Shown: one piece after another, positions 11,168 through 22,574 of the stretch | Layout: each line of letters starts with the position of its first letter | How positions within the stretch are numbered: position 1 is the stretch's first letter | Source: Prinsepia uniflora | Taxonomy: Eukaryota; Streptophyta; Magnoliopsida; Rosales; Rosaceae | Assembly: GCA_032719365.1 (NCBI GenBank) | Contig: CM064868.1 | Coordinates: 69,165,538-69,229,537, forward strand | Direction: 5' to 3' | Length of the DNA stretch: 64,000 bases | Translations under genes and position numbers: made by a program | Notes under the pieces: model-generated | What the model was told of the DNA's origin: nothing | The model's input: only the letters and a program-made list of their open reading frames with translations | The model's database searches: none

Positions 11168-14100
11168 TGTGACAACCCGTCCCGAATTAATGGGATTAAT
11201 TAAGGATTAATGACGGATTAGCAAGACTAATCGGAGATTAGACGAGGATTAGTGGACGAGCAGAGCGAAATAACGATTTTGCCCCTAGAATGGACAAATC
11301 GTTGACTTTTTGTTCCAGCCGTCAAATTGACTTTGGCTGATGACTGTGACATAGTTCAGGACATAACGAGTTCATAGACAGGTGGCACGCTCGATTTCGA
11401 CGTTCGAGGAAAAAGTTATGACGATCGGAAGTCCAAAGGCATTTTGGTAATTTGGGTGAATAGGAGCAAATAGTTGACTTTTGACCCGAGAGGTCCGATG
11501 GCCAAGGGCCAAGGAACGTTACGTAAATTGGGACGATACGAATCCGTAGACAGGCGGCACGCCGAATTCGAACGTTCGACGAAAAAGTTATGGTTCACGG
11601 AAGTACGAACGTATTATTGCACGAAATTCGAGACTGATGCTTTTTCAAATTAAGTGGGGCCTAGATATTTGTTATTGGACCAATGGATGAGTGATAAGTG
11701 TCACCCATCCACTGGCCATCTCTCTTCCTTCATGCATATCACATTTTCCTTTTCATCGATCATTCTCCCATTTCCAAACCCGATCTCACCCCTTTGAACC
11801 CAAACCAATCCAACCCATCCCCACTTGATCATGACTGTGAGGACCAAAGAGTGTTGGGAGGACTTGTGGATGCTGGTGGCCGGCCAGGAACAACGCCGTC
11901 GTGGACGGCCGCCTTGAACCCGAATGTGATTTCCCAGTAAGACCCAAATCCCATTTTAATTCGATTTTGACGTTCTGGTTTGTTTTGGATGTTTGGATAT
12001 GGTTTAGAGGGTCACTAGGAAGGTTTTAAGACAGTTTTGGGGGTGGTTGGACGGCTGAGGAGCCGTGGGAAGAAGAATGGAAAATTGGACGGTGAACCAA
12101 GTTTTGGAATCATAGGATTTTAGTTGTTTTGCTTAGGTTTGAGAATTGGAATTGGTAGGAAATAGGAAAATAGGAAGATTAGGATTGAAAAGGAAGGGAT
12201 TGGACGAAAAATAAGGATTGGAGGGGCTTGGACCGGTCACGCCGGTTGAGTTGCAGGCATGAACCGAACCGGCCAGTCTGGACCGGTTCAGCCGCAGGAG
12301 AAGACAAACAGTGCAGGGCGCGTGAGCCCCACGTGTAGCCCCTTTGGGCGGCGCATAGAGGGGCGTGGGACATAATTTGGGGAAACTTCTAACATGTGAA
12401 ATCATCTATTCGATGTAATGAACATTTTGGGACTGGTTTCGTGTCAATCAGACATCGTTTCGATATAGTTCAAGTTGTCCGAATGTTTAGGTTCGAGTTT
12501 AAAAATAGTTAGAAATTACGAAAAATTACGGGATTTTAGTGAGGGGTTATTTAAGTAGTTAGTAACCCTCTAAATTAATTTGGACAGGTTCGGGAATCCC
12601 GAAGGCGACGATTGGCCCCGGAGACGCTTATGGCACGCGTATCGAGGCGCAGTTTCAGACGATCTGTGAGTGGACCCTTCTTTCGAATTCGATGCATGCA
12701 TAAATGTTTTATAATTGTTTTAGAATATATTTTGTGATGCCTTGAGTGCATTTGATTGTGGTAGCTTATGATCGACATATTTGCACGTTTTTCGAGGTTT
12801 TTGGCTTTATGTCGTACCTTAGCGTACTACGTTTTTAACGAGGGTTTTATAAATGGATTTTGGATTTGGAAATATAAATTCGGCATGAGGCTCATTTGAT
12901 TTACAAATTCTCGGACTTGGAGTCCATTTGATTTGACGAGAAATCGGACCGAGGGTCCATTTGAGTTATACAATCGGACTTGAGGTCCCGTTGGTTTATG
13001 GGTTTGGGCTTGAGGCCCAATTAGTCATGATATCGGGCGAGAGGCCTTGTTGATTGTAACATTGGGCTTGAGTCCCAGTTCGGTTTGCAAAATGAGAATT
13101 CGGGCTTGAGACCCTATTGAACTGTGGATTTAGGTCGAGGCCTGTGAAACTGATTTGAATCGGATTCGAGGAATCCTGTTGAGATGAATCGGGTATGAGA
13201 CCCAGTTGAGAAATGTTTTGAGAAAGAAAGAGTTTTGAAAATGATTATGAACCCTCCATATGATTTATATGGTCTTCTCCAGACGTCGACCTGGAGTGTC
13301 ACGATCCACATACCAGAGTGGGTATCCCCATAGGGATCCTGTTCCAGGAGTGGGGGTTACGATTTATGATGTGGTCCCGAACCAGATTCCGGAGAGATGT
13401 GTGGACTAGATCCAGAGAGAGAGCTCGGACTAGATCAAGAGATTGAGCCTCCCAGATGGAGAATTCCTGGGAAAAGACTCGGAGTGAGACCCCGAGTAGT
13501 GTGCACACTAGTATAGAGATGATATTGTGACATATATCGGGGATGTGTTCCCTACGGGTTATGTGCCCCGAGTTGGCATCTTCTCGGAAGTGTCACGGAT
13601 GGGTTATACGTATGCCGATACGAATGAGGTTTTACAGAAAGTGATTTGGGGCTAGACCCCGTATTTGATTTTTTAAGAATGGTTTTGGGCTGAGACCCAC
13701 GTGACGTGATTTGGGATGAGTCCCTATTGATTTGATTTCCGTATTCCATGATTTTAAGATTATGATTTCGGGTCGGGGACCCAAATAGATTTATAGTTCA
13801 TGACGGTTTATAGGAACCGGGCATGAACCCTTGAATGATTTTGAGAATATGTTTGATAAATGAAATGGTTTTATGAACGTTTTGATAAACGGTTTTTGAA
13901 TGCATGCATATGCTTTTAGTGAAGGGCATAAATGTCTTTGTATGAAAAGGTTTTATTAAAATGTTTATTTTGTCCACTCACGACTTTTGATGTTTTAAAG
14001 CCCTTCAGGTTGATCGCGGATGCGGGCTGTAACAGAGACGAGACATCAGATTCCTCCTCCTACGATCCTAGCGTGCTCTGGACGCCCCAGTGAGGGCTAG

Positions 14101-14191
14101 AATCGGAATTTTCCCTGGTCTGACACTTCTTGTCAGATTGGATCAGGTGTGTCCTACGTTAATCCCATGGGATTTGGGACGGGTCCTGACA
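11168..14191 (+). mobile_element. 3' LTR of element E2 (family R variant), 3024 bp
   Basis: Begins TGTGACAACCCG after a weak polypurine tract and ends GGGTCCTGACA. The second two thirds match 6209-8221 almost base for base, so the LTR pair is young. The U3 has the shared modules, a palindrome (11685-11710) and many short lines of the form CGGGCTTGAGGCCCA (12880-13200), a degenerate internal repeat typical of these LTRs. The small open frames inside are not supported as genes. Confidence 0.9.
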
Positions 14192-14209
14192 ACGTTTACT
14201 GCTCTTCTG

Positions 14210-14964
14210 TGTTGGGAAAGATGCACAAATTAAATAGATAATTATAATCACCAGGATTAAAATTTTTCCACCCTCAAAATAAATTGAGTAAATAAATTGG
14301 CAGAAATAAAGCAGAAATAAAAAAGAGGCAAAAAGAACACTGAAATTTAACGAGGTTCGGCAATGTGCCTACGTCCTCGGACAGCATCTCCAAAATTCTT
14401 CACTATGAATAATGAGATTACAAGTACAATCTCACTCAATGGTGGATACACAACTCTCTCTTGGATTCACTCAAGAGGATCTCACTTTCTCTCTTTTTCT
14501 CAGAAAAAAGGCTATCTTCATATTTCTCACATAAGGAGGAACTCTCTTCTCACTCTCACTTTTGGTGGATAACTTGTTTCTTGAAGGATGATTAAGAATG
14601 CTCAATCTCTCTCCTTTATATAGGGATGGATGGAAGAAAGTCATCAATTCATAGTCATGCATAAGAGTTAGCTCCAATTAATCTCATGGTAACTCTTATG
14701 AGCATAGTAATCTCCAACAATAAGTTGGGAGATAAAAAATCTTCTTTGTTTTCAAGCATATGAATGAACCTACCTAAAATCACATCCATGTACAAACCAT
14801 AACATGTGCATTGGGATATCAAAAGTCTTCATTTGAGGAACTCCAAAGATCATATTAATTCTCCTCCACTTAATGGAGGGATAAACTCATCAAATTCTCT
14901 CCCACTAAATGTAGAGAATAACCCATCAAATTCCTCTCCACTTAATGGAGGGAATAACTCATCA
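14210..14964 (+). mobile_element. Solo LTR, 755 bp, TSD TTCTG
   Basis: Starts TGTTGGGAAAG and ends AACTCATCA, flanked by the direct repeat TTCTG (14205-14209 and 14965-14969). It contains the stretch AACGAGGTTCGGCAATGTGC, which I recall from plant copia-type LTRs. There is no primer site or coding sequence next to it, so it is a solo LTR. The superfamily is inferred. Confidence 0.75.
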
Positions 14965-14969
14965 TTCTG

Positions 14970-15750
14970 ATCCTACATATTTTTTTTAAACGGTTTAATT
15001 AAGCTAATGGAATTGCAAAAAAAAAAAAAAAAGATTGGGTTATTTTGATAATACATTCAACTAACTTCAATCCTCTTACCCATTAACATTTTAGAATATT
15101 TCACAAAACTCTTTCCGCTTAGTTTTCGACTTTTTGAAAATATTTTAACTGATGAATTAGTAGTTGTTGTTCTTGTTTTGCTCCTAAATGTCATGTTCCT
15201 TGCAATTTACAAGTCGTATTCACACTCTTATCTTTGCAGGTTTAGTTGCAATTTATATAGGAGAATAATCCATTGAAGGTCATCATGGAATAGTTATAAA
15301 GTATTTTTTTTATTTTAATATAACGTAAGATAAATAAAGAAATAAGGAAAGAAATAGGGAATAAATAAAAGTATAAAAAGTAAAAAAAAAATTACGATAT
15401 TACAAAATTGTAAAAAAAAAATAGATTCCAAATTTAGATCTTTTTCTAAAATTGTTGTTTGGCCTATTTAAAGACCTCATAAAACACGCATATTGATAAC
15501 ATAATTTGAACCCGTTCCTTGATTGGAAAAAAGAAAAAACAAATGGATATGAAATACCACTTGCTTATTTTAAAACTTTCCAAATCTAGAAAAATGAAAC
15601 GAAAGAAATCTAGTGAACGCAAAGGAAAAACAAATGATCAATTCGAAAAAACTATTATAACAATTCTTCTCAATGAGCAACAAGAAAAAAATTAGCATAA
15701 CCGTAATGCAAATAAGAAAAGATGAAAACAATTTACACGTTCAAATCCCA
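14970..15750. other. AT-rich intergenic stretch
   Basis: No gene or element is recognised. It contains A-rich homopolymer runs (about 15015 and 15385-15420). Confidence 0.6.
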
Positions 15751-15756
15751 ATCATT

Positions 15757-16097
15757 TTCGTTGGTGGAGAGTGGCGCCGTCGTTTTACCGTCGAACTATT
15801 TCTTAAGTAATGAAATATGAAAGTTTGAAAGCGTAAAAGAGGTAATTAAGGAAGAATACGAGGATCTGTGAGTGCAAAATCAGGCGAGCGGAATCATGAA
15901 TTTCAGAATACGGAGATTGTGAGCGGGCCCCGCCAATGGGAATCTCAGTAACAGACTCCCAGCTGTGGCTCTGCTCCGTTGCTCGCTGTGGCAAATTTGT
16001 AATAAAACCTCGTTCATAAAGAACAGAGAGACTTCTCCTCTCTTCCCTCACTTTTTGCAGTTTCAGTCCTTTCTCTCTTTATCTCTCTCATATAAAT
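15757..16097 (+). promoter_or_regulatory. Promoter of bHLH gene 1, with TATA box at 16091-16097
   Basis: A TATAAAT box at 16091 sits in a CT-rich stretch and should place transcription start near 16120. The block from about 15757 to the TATA box is similar to 32636-33006 upstream of bHLH gene 2 (for example GGAGAGTGG followed by CGTCGTTTTAC), so both duplicates kept their proximal promoter. The CT-rich core is common in plant promoters. Confidence 0.6.
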
Positions 16098-16182
16098 TCT
16101 CTCTTTGTCTCTACCGGTTGTTGATTTGGTGAACAAAGCTGCTCTGATTTTGGGGCTCCATCTACCAATCTTCCTACAAAAG

Positions 16183-16307
16183 GTTAGAGATTTGGTATTT
16201 TTTTTTGCAATAATTAGTTTTCATGCTTCTTCTTTCTTTCTTCATATTTTTGGGCTTATGTTATAGTTGTTAAGTTTGATCACCTGGTGCATGTGGTAAT
16301 GCTGCAG
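16183..16307 (+). other. Intron in the 5' leader of bHLH gene 1
   Basis: Donor AAAAG/GTTAGA at 16183 and acceptor CTGCAG at 16302-16307. The matching intron in gene 2 (33098-33224) has the same boundaries and similar length. The upstream exon (from about 16120 to 16182) is non-coding. Confidence 0.65.
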
Positions 16308-16373
16308 AGAGAAAAGAGACCCATAAAGGAGAGGCAAAAGCCAGGAGACAAATTAAAGATTGCTGGTGCAAAA

Positions 16374-18237
16374 ATGTATGAAGACTCTTTAGGCTGCAAC
16401 TTTGACACAGCCTCCCTGCCAGAATCAGCAAAAAGTGTGCTCAACCTCAACCCTCTTCCTCCTCCACCTCCACCTCCACCACCGTCGCAACCACCAGAGA
16501 TTCTCAATATAGGTTGTGTTTCAGCTTCAGAGACCCACAACAACAACACCTGCAGCAACTTTGATATGGAAGAAAACTTGAGGCTCTCCATGGAAGAGCT
16601 GTCTTACCATCATCACCAACTCAACAACCAGAACCACCCTCATAAACAAGATCATCATGCCGCCATGGAAATTGAGCTTCAGAATGAATTTGGGTTCAAT
16701 ATGGATAACCCGTATAACATCAGTACTGACCATACAAACAATACCCATTTGGTTTCTTTTGATCAACAACCCAATTGGGACAACAATATTCATGGCATCC
16801 ATGATCAGATGCAGCAACTCCCAGATGGTTCTACTCCATACCCTCCAACAGCTGACCTTCTCAACCTTTTCAACTTGCCCAGATGCTCACCTCACTCCGT
16901 TCTTCAAAATTCATCCATTACCTTCACAAACCCGCACCAGAAAACCTCCAATTTTCCAGGCTCTTTGGGGTATCTGGGTGATCTACCCGGCGGTGTTGAC
17001 ACCCCAGTGACAACGTCTTCGGTTCTTTATGACCCACTTTTTCATCCGAATCTGCCTCCACAGCCTCCATTTTTTAGGGAGATCCTTCAATCTTTGCCAC
17101 ATACATACAGTTTGCCTGGCTCAAGAAATGGGTCTTTGTTTAGTAGTGGTGGGGATGAGAGAGAGGGGAGTGGGGGAGGAGGAGGGGCTTACCCGGATGG
17201 GCCTATTGGGAGGCAGTTTGATAATGGAGTCTTGGAGTTCTCGAGAGATATGACTTCTGTTGGAAGAGGAAGAGATGTCAAAGGGACCAAACATTTTGCT
17301 ACTGAGCGCCAAAGGAGAGTCCAATTGAAAGGCAAATATGCTGTCTTGAGGAATTTGGTTCCAAACCCAACAAAGGTTTGCAGATAATTAAAACCTGCAC
17401 AATTTCTAAATTTGATTTATTTCATGGAAAATATGCATAATTTGATTTATTTCAGTTTTAAATGGGTTACTCAATTTTGATTTCATGAATCACAATTCTG
17501 TATGTGTGTCATTTTGAAATGCCAATTTGGTTTTGCGTTTGGGGTTAATAATTAATGATATTTTGGTTGATGTTTGCGTTTGTGTTTGGGGAACAATTGG
17601 AGTAAAGGATGATAGGGCATCCATTGTGGGAGATGCAATTGATTACATAAAGGAGCTTCTGAGGACAGTGGAAGAGCTAAAATTAATGGTGGAGAAGAAA
17701 AGATGCGGGAGAGAGATGAGCAAGAGGCAGAAGACTGAGCAAGATGGCGGCGGTACCGGAGATGATGAGAGCTGCAATATGAAGCCTCTTGGTGACCCTC
17801 ATGATCAGTCCTACAACAATGGATCTCTGAGGAGCTCATGGCTGCAAAGGAAATCCAAAGAAACCGAGGTAGATATCCGAATCATCGATGATGAAGTTAC
17901 TATCAAATTGGTTCAGAGGAAGAAGATCAACCTGTTGCTGTTTGTGTCCAAGCTCCTTGATGAAATGCAGCTTGATCTTCATTATGCTGCTGGTGGCTAC
18001 ATTGGTAATTCTTACAGTTTCTTATTCAACACAAAGGTTGGTGTCTTAATTAATCTTAAATAGTTAGTTTTTTTGTTTCTTTCATGCATCTGGTGTGATT
18101 TTGATTAATAACTATGACTTGGGATTAATTTGTAGATGCTTGAAGGGTCTTCTTTGTATGCCAAAGCTATAGCTGACAAGCTGATTGAGGTTCTGGACAG
18201 ACAATATGCAGCAGTTCCTTCTGCCAATAGTTATTAG
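16374..18237 (+). CDS. bHLH transcription factor, bHLH10/89/91-EAT1-like (gene 1), 510 aa
   Basis: Predicted exons are 16374-17375, 17608-18036 and 18136-18237, with phase-0 introns bounded by GT and AG. I start at MYEDSLGC rather than the upstream in-frame ATG at 16287, because that ATG lies in the leader intron and MYE...CF/NFD is where the family begins. The protein has a run of nine prolines (29-37), a His/Asn-rich stretch (78-95), a Gly run before the bHLH, the bHLH itself (about 307-366: HFATERQRR basic region, PNPTK loop, DDRASIVGDAIDYIKEL helix 2) and a C-terminal ACT-like dimerisation domain (about 421-507). The family acts in the nucleus and, in Arabidopsis and rice, controls tapetum development and pollen formation together with other bHLHs; that role here is by homology. 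The basic region has the His-Glu-Arg pattern expected for G-box contact, whereas gene 2 has Pro for His. It is first of a tandem pair with gene 2. Confidence 0.88.
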
Positions 18238-18294
18238 GGAGGCATGAGATGATGTTCCTTTGGTTTTAACATGTTGGTTTTACTAACATTAGAC

Positions 18295-18300
18295 AATAAA
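18295..18300 (+). terminator. Likely polyadenylation signal of bHLH gene 1
   Basis: AATAAA lies 58 bases after the stop codon, and the same motif is at the matching place after gene 2 (35159). Confidence 0.5.
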
Positions 18301-18913
18301 CTTGGTATGACATGACAAAAGGCATGATTCTATAGGGTTATTTCTGGGATTCATACAGAAATATGATTTCATGGTTTAAACTTTAAATTGCAAGTGTTTG
18401 ACATTAAGAAAGATTTGAGTTTTACCTTTAGATAATAGCTATATGATAGTAGAAATAGATGCTTCAGTTGAAGGCTGGGCAGCTTATATAGAAAAAAATA
18501 ATAGCTTGGCATATTAATAGACTAGGAATATTTATATAGGCTATGAATATTTCATGTCACCTTCAATAGCTTGGCAGCATAAGTTAGGAAGAAGCATTTA
18601 GAATCACCGAAATCAGGTCACACATCATCACTCGTAACTCAAGAATGTATACTCTTTGGGAAGATGTAGTTGCATGGATTGATGGTTATCCAGAGCCTGC
18701 ATTGTGGAAAAGATATGATAATTAGAGTAGTGCATTCAAAGCATTTGAAGAATTAATGAAGCAGAATGAAATAGCAAAATGTATAGTGTCACAAGATACA
18801 TGAAGCTTATGGAAGATAAATTGCGAAGGCCTTATGCCTTGCAAAAGAAAATCTCTCACTTTCCTCTAAAATTATTGAGCTTCAAAGATAGTTGAAAACC
18901 GAGATTTCCAAAT
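18301..18913. other. 3' flank of bHLH gene 1
   Basis: The first about 110 bases are similar to the 3' flank of gene 2 up to the copia insertion at 35295. Nothing is recognised in the remainder. Confidence 0.55.
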
Positions 18914-19344
18914 TGTTGAAGCGTTAAATGTTCCAACTGTCGAGTACTCGTTGCCCAATCACCAAATGACGCGTGTTCCTCGGTGCCGGCCTAAGGTTCT
19001 CCGACGATCAAGTCAGTTACTTTTGTTCGTAAGAGAAAGCAGTAAATGGTAAGTTCGGCAGAGTAATAGTAATAGTCAGTAGTAGTTATCTTTATTGGGA
19101 AATGTGTACCATTTATGTATGGGTAGGTGGGATGTTCAATTCCCAAAGTTCCGATGTGAGACAAATGCTTCTCGATTTACATGCTGACACGTGTTACGTA
19201 AATCAAGGGTGGATACGCTTCCACGTGGCATCCCGCATTGGGCCCGGTGTTAGGGCTGTTGTAAGTATGGTAGTTTTAGGCCTTGAACGGGGTCTGGGTT
19301 TTAAGTATACGGCCCAATGGGTCTGGTCAGATATGGTGTCAACA
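18914..19344 (-). mobile_element. Solo LTR, reverse orientation, 431 bp, TSD CAAAT
   Basis: On the minus strand it begins TGTTGACACCA and ends CTTCAACA. It is flanked by CAAAT on both sides (18909-18913 and 19345-19349). It is the inverted relative of the LTR at 21457-21942. There is no primer site beside it, so it is a solo LTR and not the partner of that element. Confidence 0.85.
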
Positions 19345-21456
19345 CAAATCATCCACAAATTCTAGATTTTCTCTCAAACAAAGATGCCTAGTTTGACATG
19401 ATCCACCTCTAAAAATATCTCGAAAATCGTATTTGACCTTACTCCCGTTTGAAACCCTAAGCGAAGTTCAAAAGTACCCTAAAACTTAACTCTGAAACTA
19501 AAAGTCAGACAAGGAATAAAACCAATAATATCCACTCTTTAGGAGTCATTGCCCGCACCACCCACTAACCCTATAGGCGAGGTAAACCCGATTTGATAAC
19601 CACCTCAACCTCAGTCACAACTTATGGCAACAAATTAACTCAACAACCGATAATTCTCTCGACTAACAACTATGACTAGCTGATAACCCATCGACTCCAC
19701 TGCCTCCACCGAATCCGTAACCGAAATTCCGACTCACACTAGAGCCCGCTTCGGTACCCCGACTCACCTGGAGACCCAATTTGAAATCCCAACTCGTCTA
19801 GAGTGTACCTCGGAAAATATCATGTAAAGTCCGAACCTGGTAGTAGTTTATACTTATTCTGGAGTATTGTGCATCAAATATATCAACTAATGTCCAAACC
19901 TCCTAATCAAGGAAACACTAAGTTCATGGAACTTTAGAAATACATCGTTACTTAGACTTCCCCTTACCCTCAGTTCAAAACCCACCTTGAATAAGGTAAA
20001 CAAATATATAATTTCTCAAAAAGGGCTCCAAACAGACCCAAAATGCCTCGAAACTTTCAGGATCCAAGAGGTCGAAAACATAAGGGTACATGTTGTCGCG
20101 GGCCGTGGAATGGCCCCACACGTCGCCACGCGCTTGCAGATGTTCGGCTGACCTCCCATGTACCCCCATGTGCCACCCAACATCGGTAATAGTGCCCACA
20201 CATCCTCGTGTGCTAATGTGGCATTGACGTCTTCCTGACATGTTTGCCACATGGCAACCACGTGTCCCTAACACCTCTGCCATGTGGCACTGACGTTAGC
20301 CCTTGTTGATGTGGCAGTTAATGTCACTATGCTGACATCATCATGACATCATGCTGATGTCATCACCCTCGCTGGAGAAGACGACCTGCTCCACCGTTTG
20401 GTTTGCAGGGGACTGCCGGAATCCACCATTTCCAGTCGTACTTTCAAGTTTTTCTAGATTTCTCAAATCTCAACCAAATCCTACGATCTACACATGGAAA
20501 TTCATCTATGCAACGAGAGGAATCCGTATCCACCCTCAGATTAAAGAAATCGTACCAGGTTTGGCTGGAAATCCATTAAGAAGGTTCAAAATCCAAGCCC
20601 CCCTTAGCCCGCCGTCCCTAGAGGCGCTCTAGTCTTGATCTGTACATTAAAAATACTCCCAAGGCCATGGGGATTCCATTTTCGACCTTGGTTTACCCTG
20701 AGTCGACCCAAAAATGAGTCAACAATGGTGGTGAGGGTACAATGGTGGCACCGTGAGGAGAGAGAAAAGGAGATCCAAACTAACCAACCGTTTGAGGAGA
20801 GAGAAACTGCAGTCACTTACATACCCAGACGTTTTTCAAATTACCGTTACGTCCTCATTGTTTCAGACTGATAACTTTTGTCCACGAACTCTGATTCCTG
20901 TGTGCCTCCTGTATAAGAACTCGTGAACTCGAGACCTATGTAACAATCAAAGGGAATCATCCGAAACTAGTTTCAAGAAAAAGTTGATCGACGGACCCTT
21001 CCAAAATTAAGGGTAAATTTGTCTTTTTCTATGTAAATTTATGAAAATAACCCTAATTTTAGGTCCGGGTTGTAACTTTCCTCATTTAAAAATAAATTCA
21101 TTTCCGGTCTCTCTTTCCTTTTTAATGATAAATTACATGAGATATACACCTGTGTAGAAAAATCAGGCCTAGACTTTTTTTCTTCGTGTTCTTGACTTCT
21201 TTCTTCATCATTCAACTACCATTCAAAGAGTTCAACATTTAGCACATAAAATTAACTTTGCTTCTCCATCTCCCTCATTAATTTTTATTAGATGAACAAT
21301 AAATTGAGACTCCTCTGAAGTTTTCTTCATACTAGAGTTTCCTAGTTTTGTCAAAATTACCCCTTTACTTCTCCTAGATTTTGGCATGGTTGAATATTAC
21401 CAATTTACAGACTAACAATAAATCAAGACTCCTCTGAACATTTCTTCATACTAGAG
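19345..21456 (-). mobile_element. Probable old LTR-like sequence, reverse orientation
   Basis: No coding frame is recognisable. The part at 20090-20370 holds a cluster of CACGTGTCC, ATGTGGCACTGACG and CTGACATCATCATGACATC motifs like those in the R and T LTRs (4600-4930 and 23850-24260), here in the opposite sense. The stretch is therefore probably a decayed gypsy LTR. I cannot define its ends. Confidence 0.35.
21296..21456 (+). repeat. Direct repeat of about 40 bp, spaced 120 bp
   Basis: AATAAATTGAGACTCCTCTG (from 21299) and a near copy (from 21418) are each followed by TTTCTTCATACTAGAG. The second copy ends exactly where the LTR at 21457 begins. Confidence 0.6.
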
Positions 21457-21942
21457 TGTTGACACCATATCTGATCAGATTCACTAAACCGTATACCTAA
21501 AGCCCAAGCACCAAATAAGGCCTAAGCCCACGGTACTTACATAGCCCCACAAGGGGCCCGATACGGGATGACACGTGGAAACCTCCCACCCTCTATCTGC
21601 ATAACACATGTCAGCACGCAAATCGAGGAGCATTTTATCCCACATTGGAACTATGGAAATCGAACATCCCACTTACCCATACATAAGGGGTACACATTTC
21701 CCAATAAAGGTAAGGAATATCTACTTTTCACTGTTACTCTACCAAACTTACCATTTACCGTTTTCTTTTACAAACAAAGTTACGAATTTGACCATCAGAG
21801 AACTTTAGGCCGGTACCACACTGGTGCCCGTACTAACGGAAGACCCACTACTCTCCTAATTGACAGGTTACGAAGGAAGACACGTGTCAATTGGTGATTG
21901 GACAACGAGTAATCGACCATTGAAACATTTATCGCTTCAACA
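21457..21942 (+). mobile_element. 5' LTR of a gypsy element with a gag remnant, 486 bp
   Basis: Begins TGTTGACACC and ends TTCAACA (5-bp inverted ends TGTTG and CAACA). It is followed by GTTTGGTGT, which continues at 27791 after a nested insertion as CGTCTGTGGGAA, a primer-site sequence typical of plant gypsy elements. The rest of the element is the gag fragment at 27881-28640; its 3' half is missing. Confidence 0.8.
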
Positions 21943-22574
21943 GTTTGGTGTTGACAGGACCCGTCCCAAATAGACTTTGATAACCGTGTCCGGTCCTGCT
22001 CCCGTCTGACAAGTCAACTGAAGTCCCAAAATTACCCTTCAGTACCTGTCAGACAAGGGATAACTGCACTGATTTCCGCTCAAGCCTCCGCCTCTCGATC
22101 AGCCCTGAACGTCGTGTCACGGCCTGGAGGGTCATCAAAAACAAAGGTGTGAGTGGAAAAAAATAATATCGTTTAAAACGCATTGCAAAATACTTCATTT
22201 ACCTTCCAATTTATCAAACCATGCATGCATAGGGTAAAACATATGTATAACAACCACCGGCTTTCCAGCCAAATCACATAACAAGTCAAATCCCGGCTCT
22301 CAGGCCAAAACATAGGAAATCATAATCACCTGGCCACACAGACCAGAACCCATACTCAATACCAGTACGCAATCACAGTCAACATCAATCAGCACTATTC
22401 ACAAGTGCAAAATCAATCCATCAAATCTTCAATCCTCACTATTCACAAGTGTACAAACAATCACATAATCACATCCGCACTACATGTAGGCCAATATCCA
22501 GCCACACTCTCGGGATTAGACACCTCTGGGCTCAACCCTCGGGCTCAGTCACATCTGGGCGAACACATCCCCAG

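Noticed and set aside
16287..16373. N-terminal extension of bHLH gene 1 from the ATG at 16287
   Set aside because: Its first codons lie upstream of the leader intron acceptor at 16307 and are not shared in the same way with gene 2; the family starts at MYE.
18914..21942. The inverted LTR pair at 18914 and 21457 as ends of one foldback element
   Set aside because: Each has its own context: the left copy has its own TSD (CAAAT) and the right one is followed by a primer site and gag.
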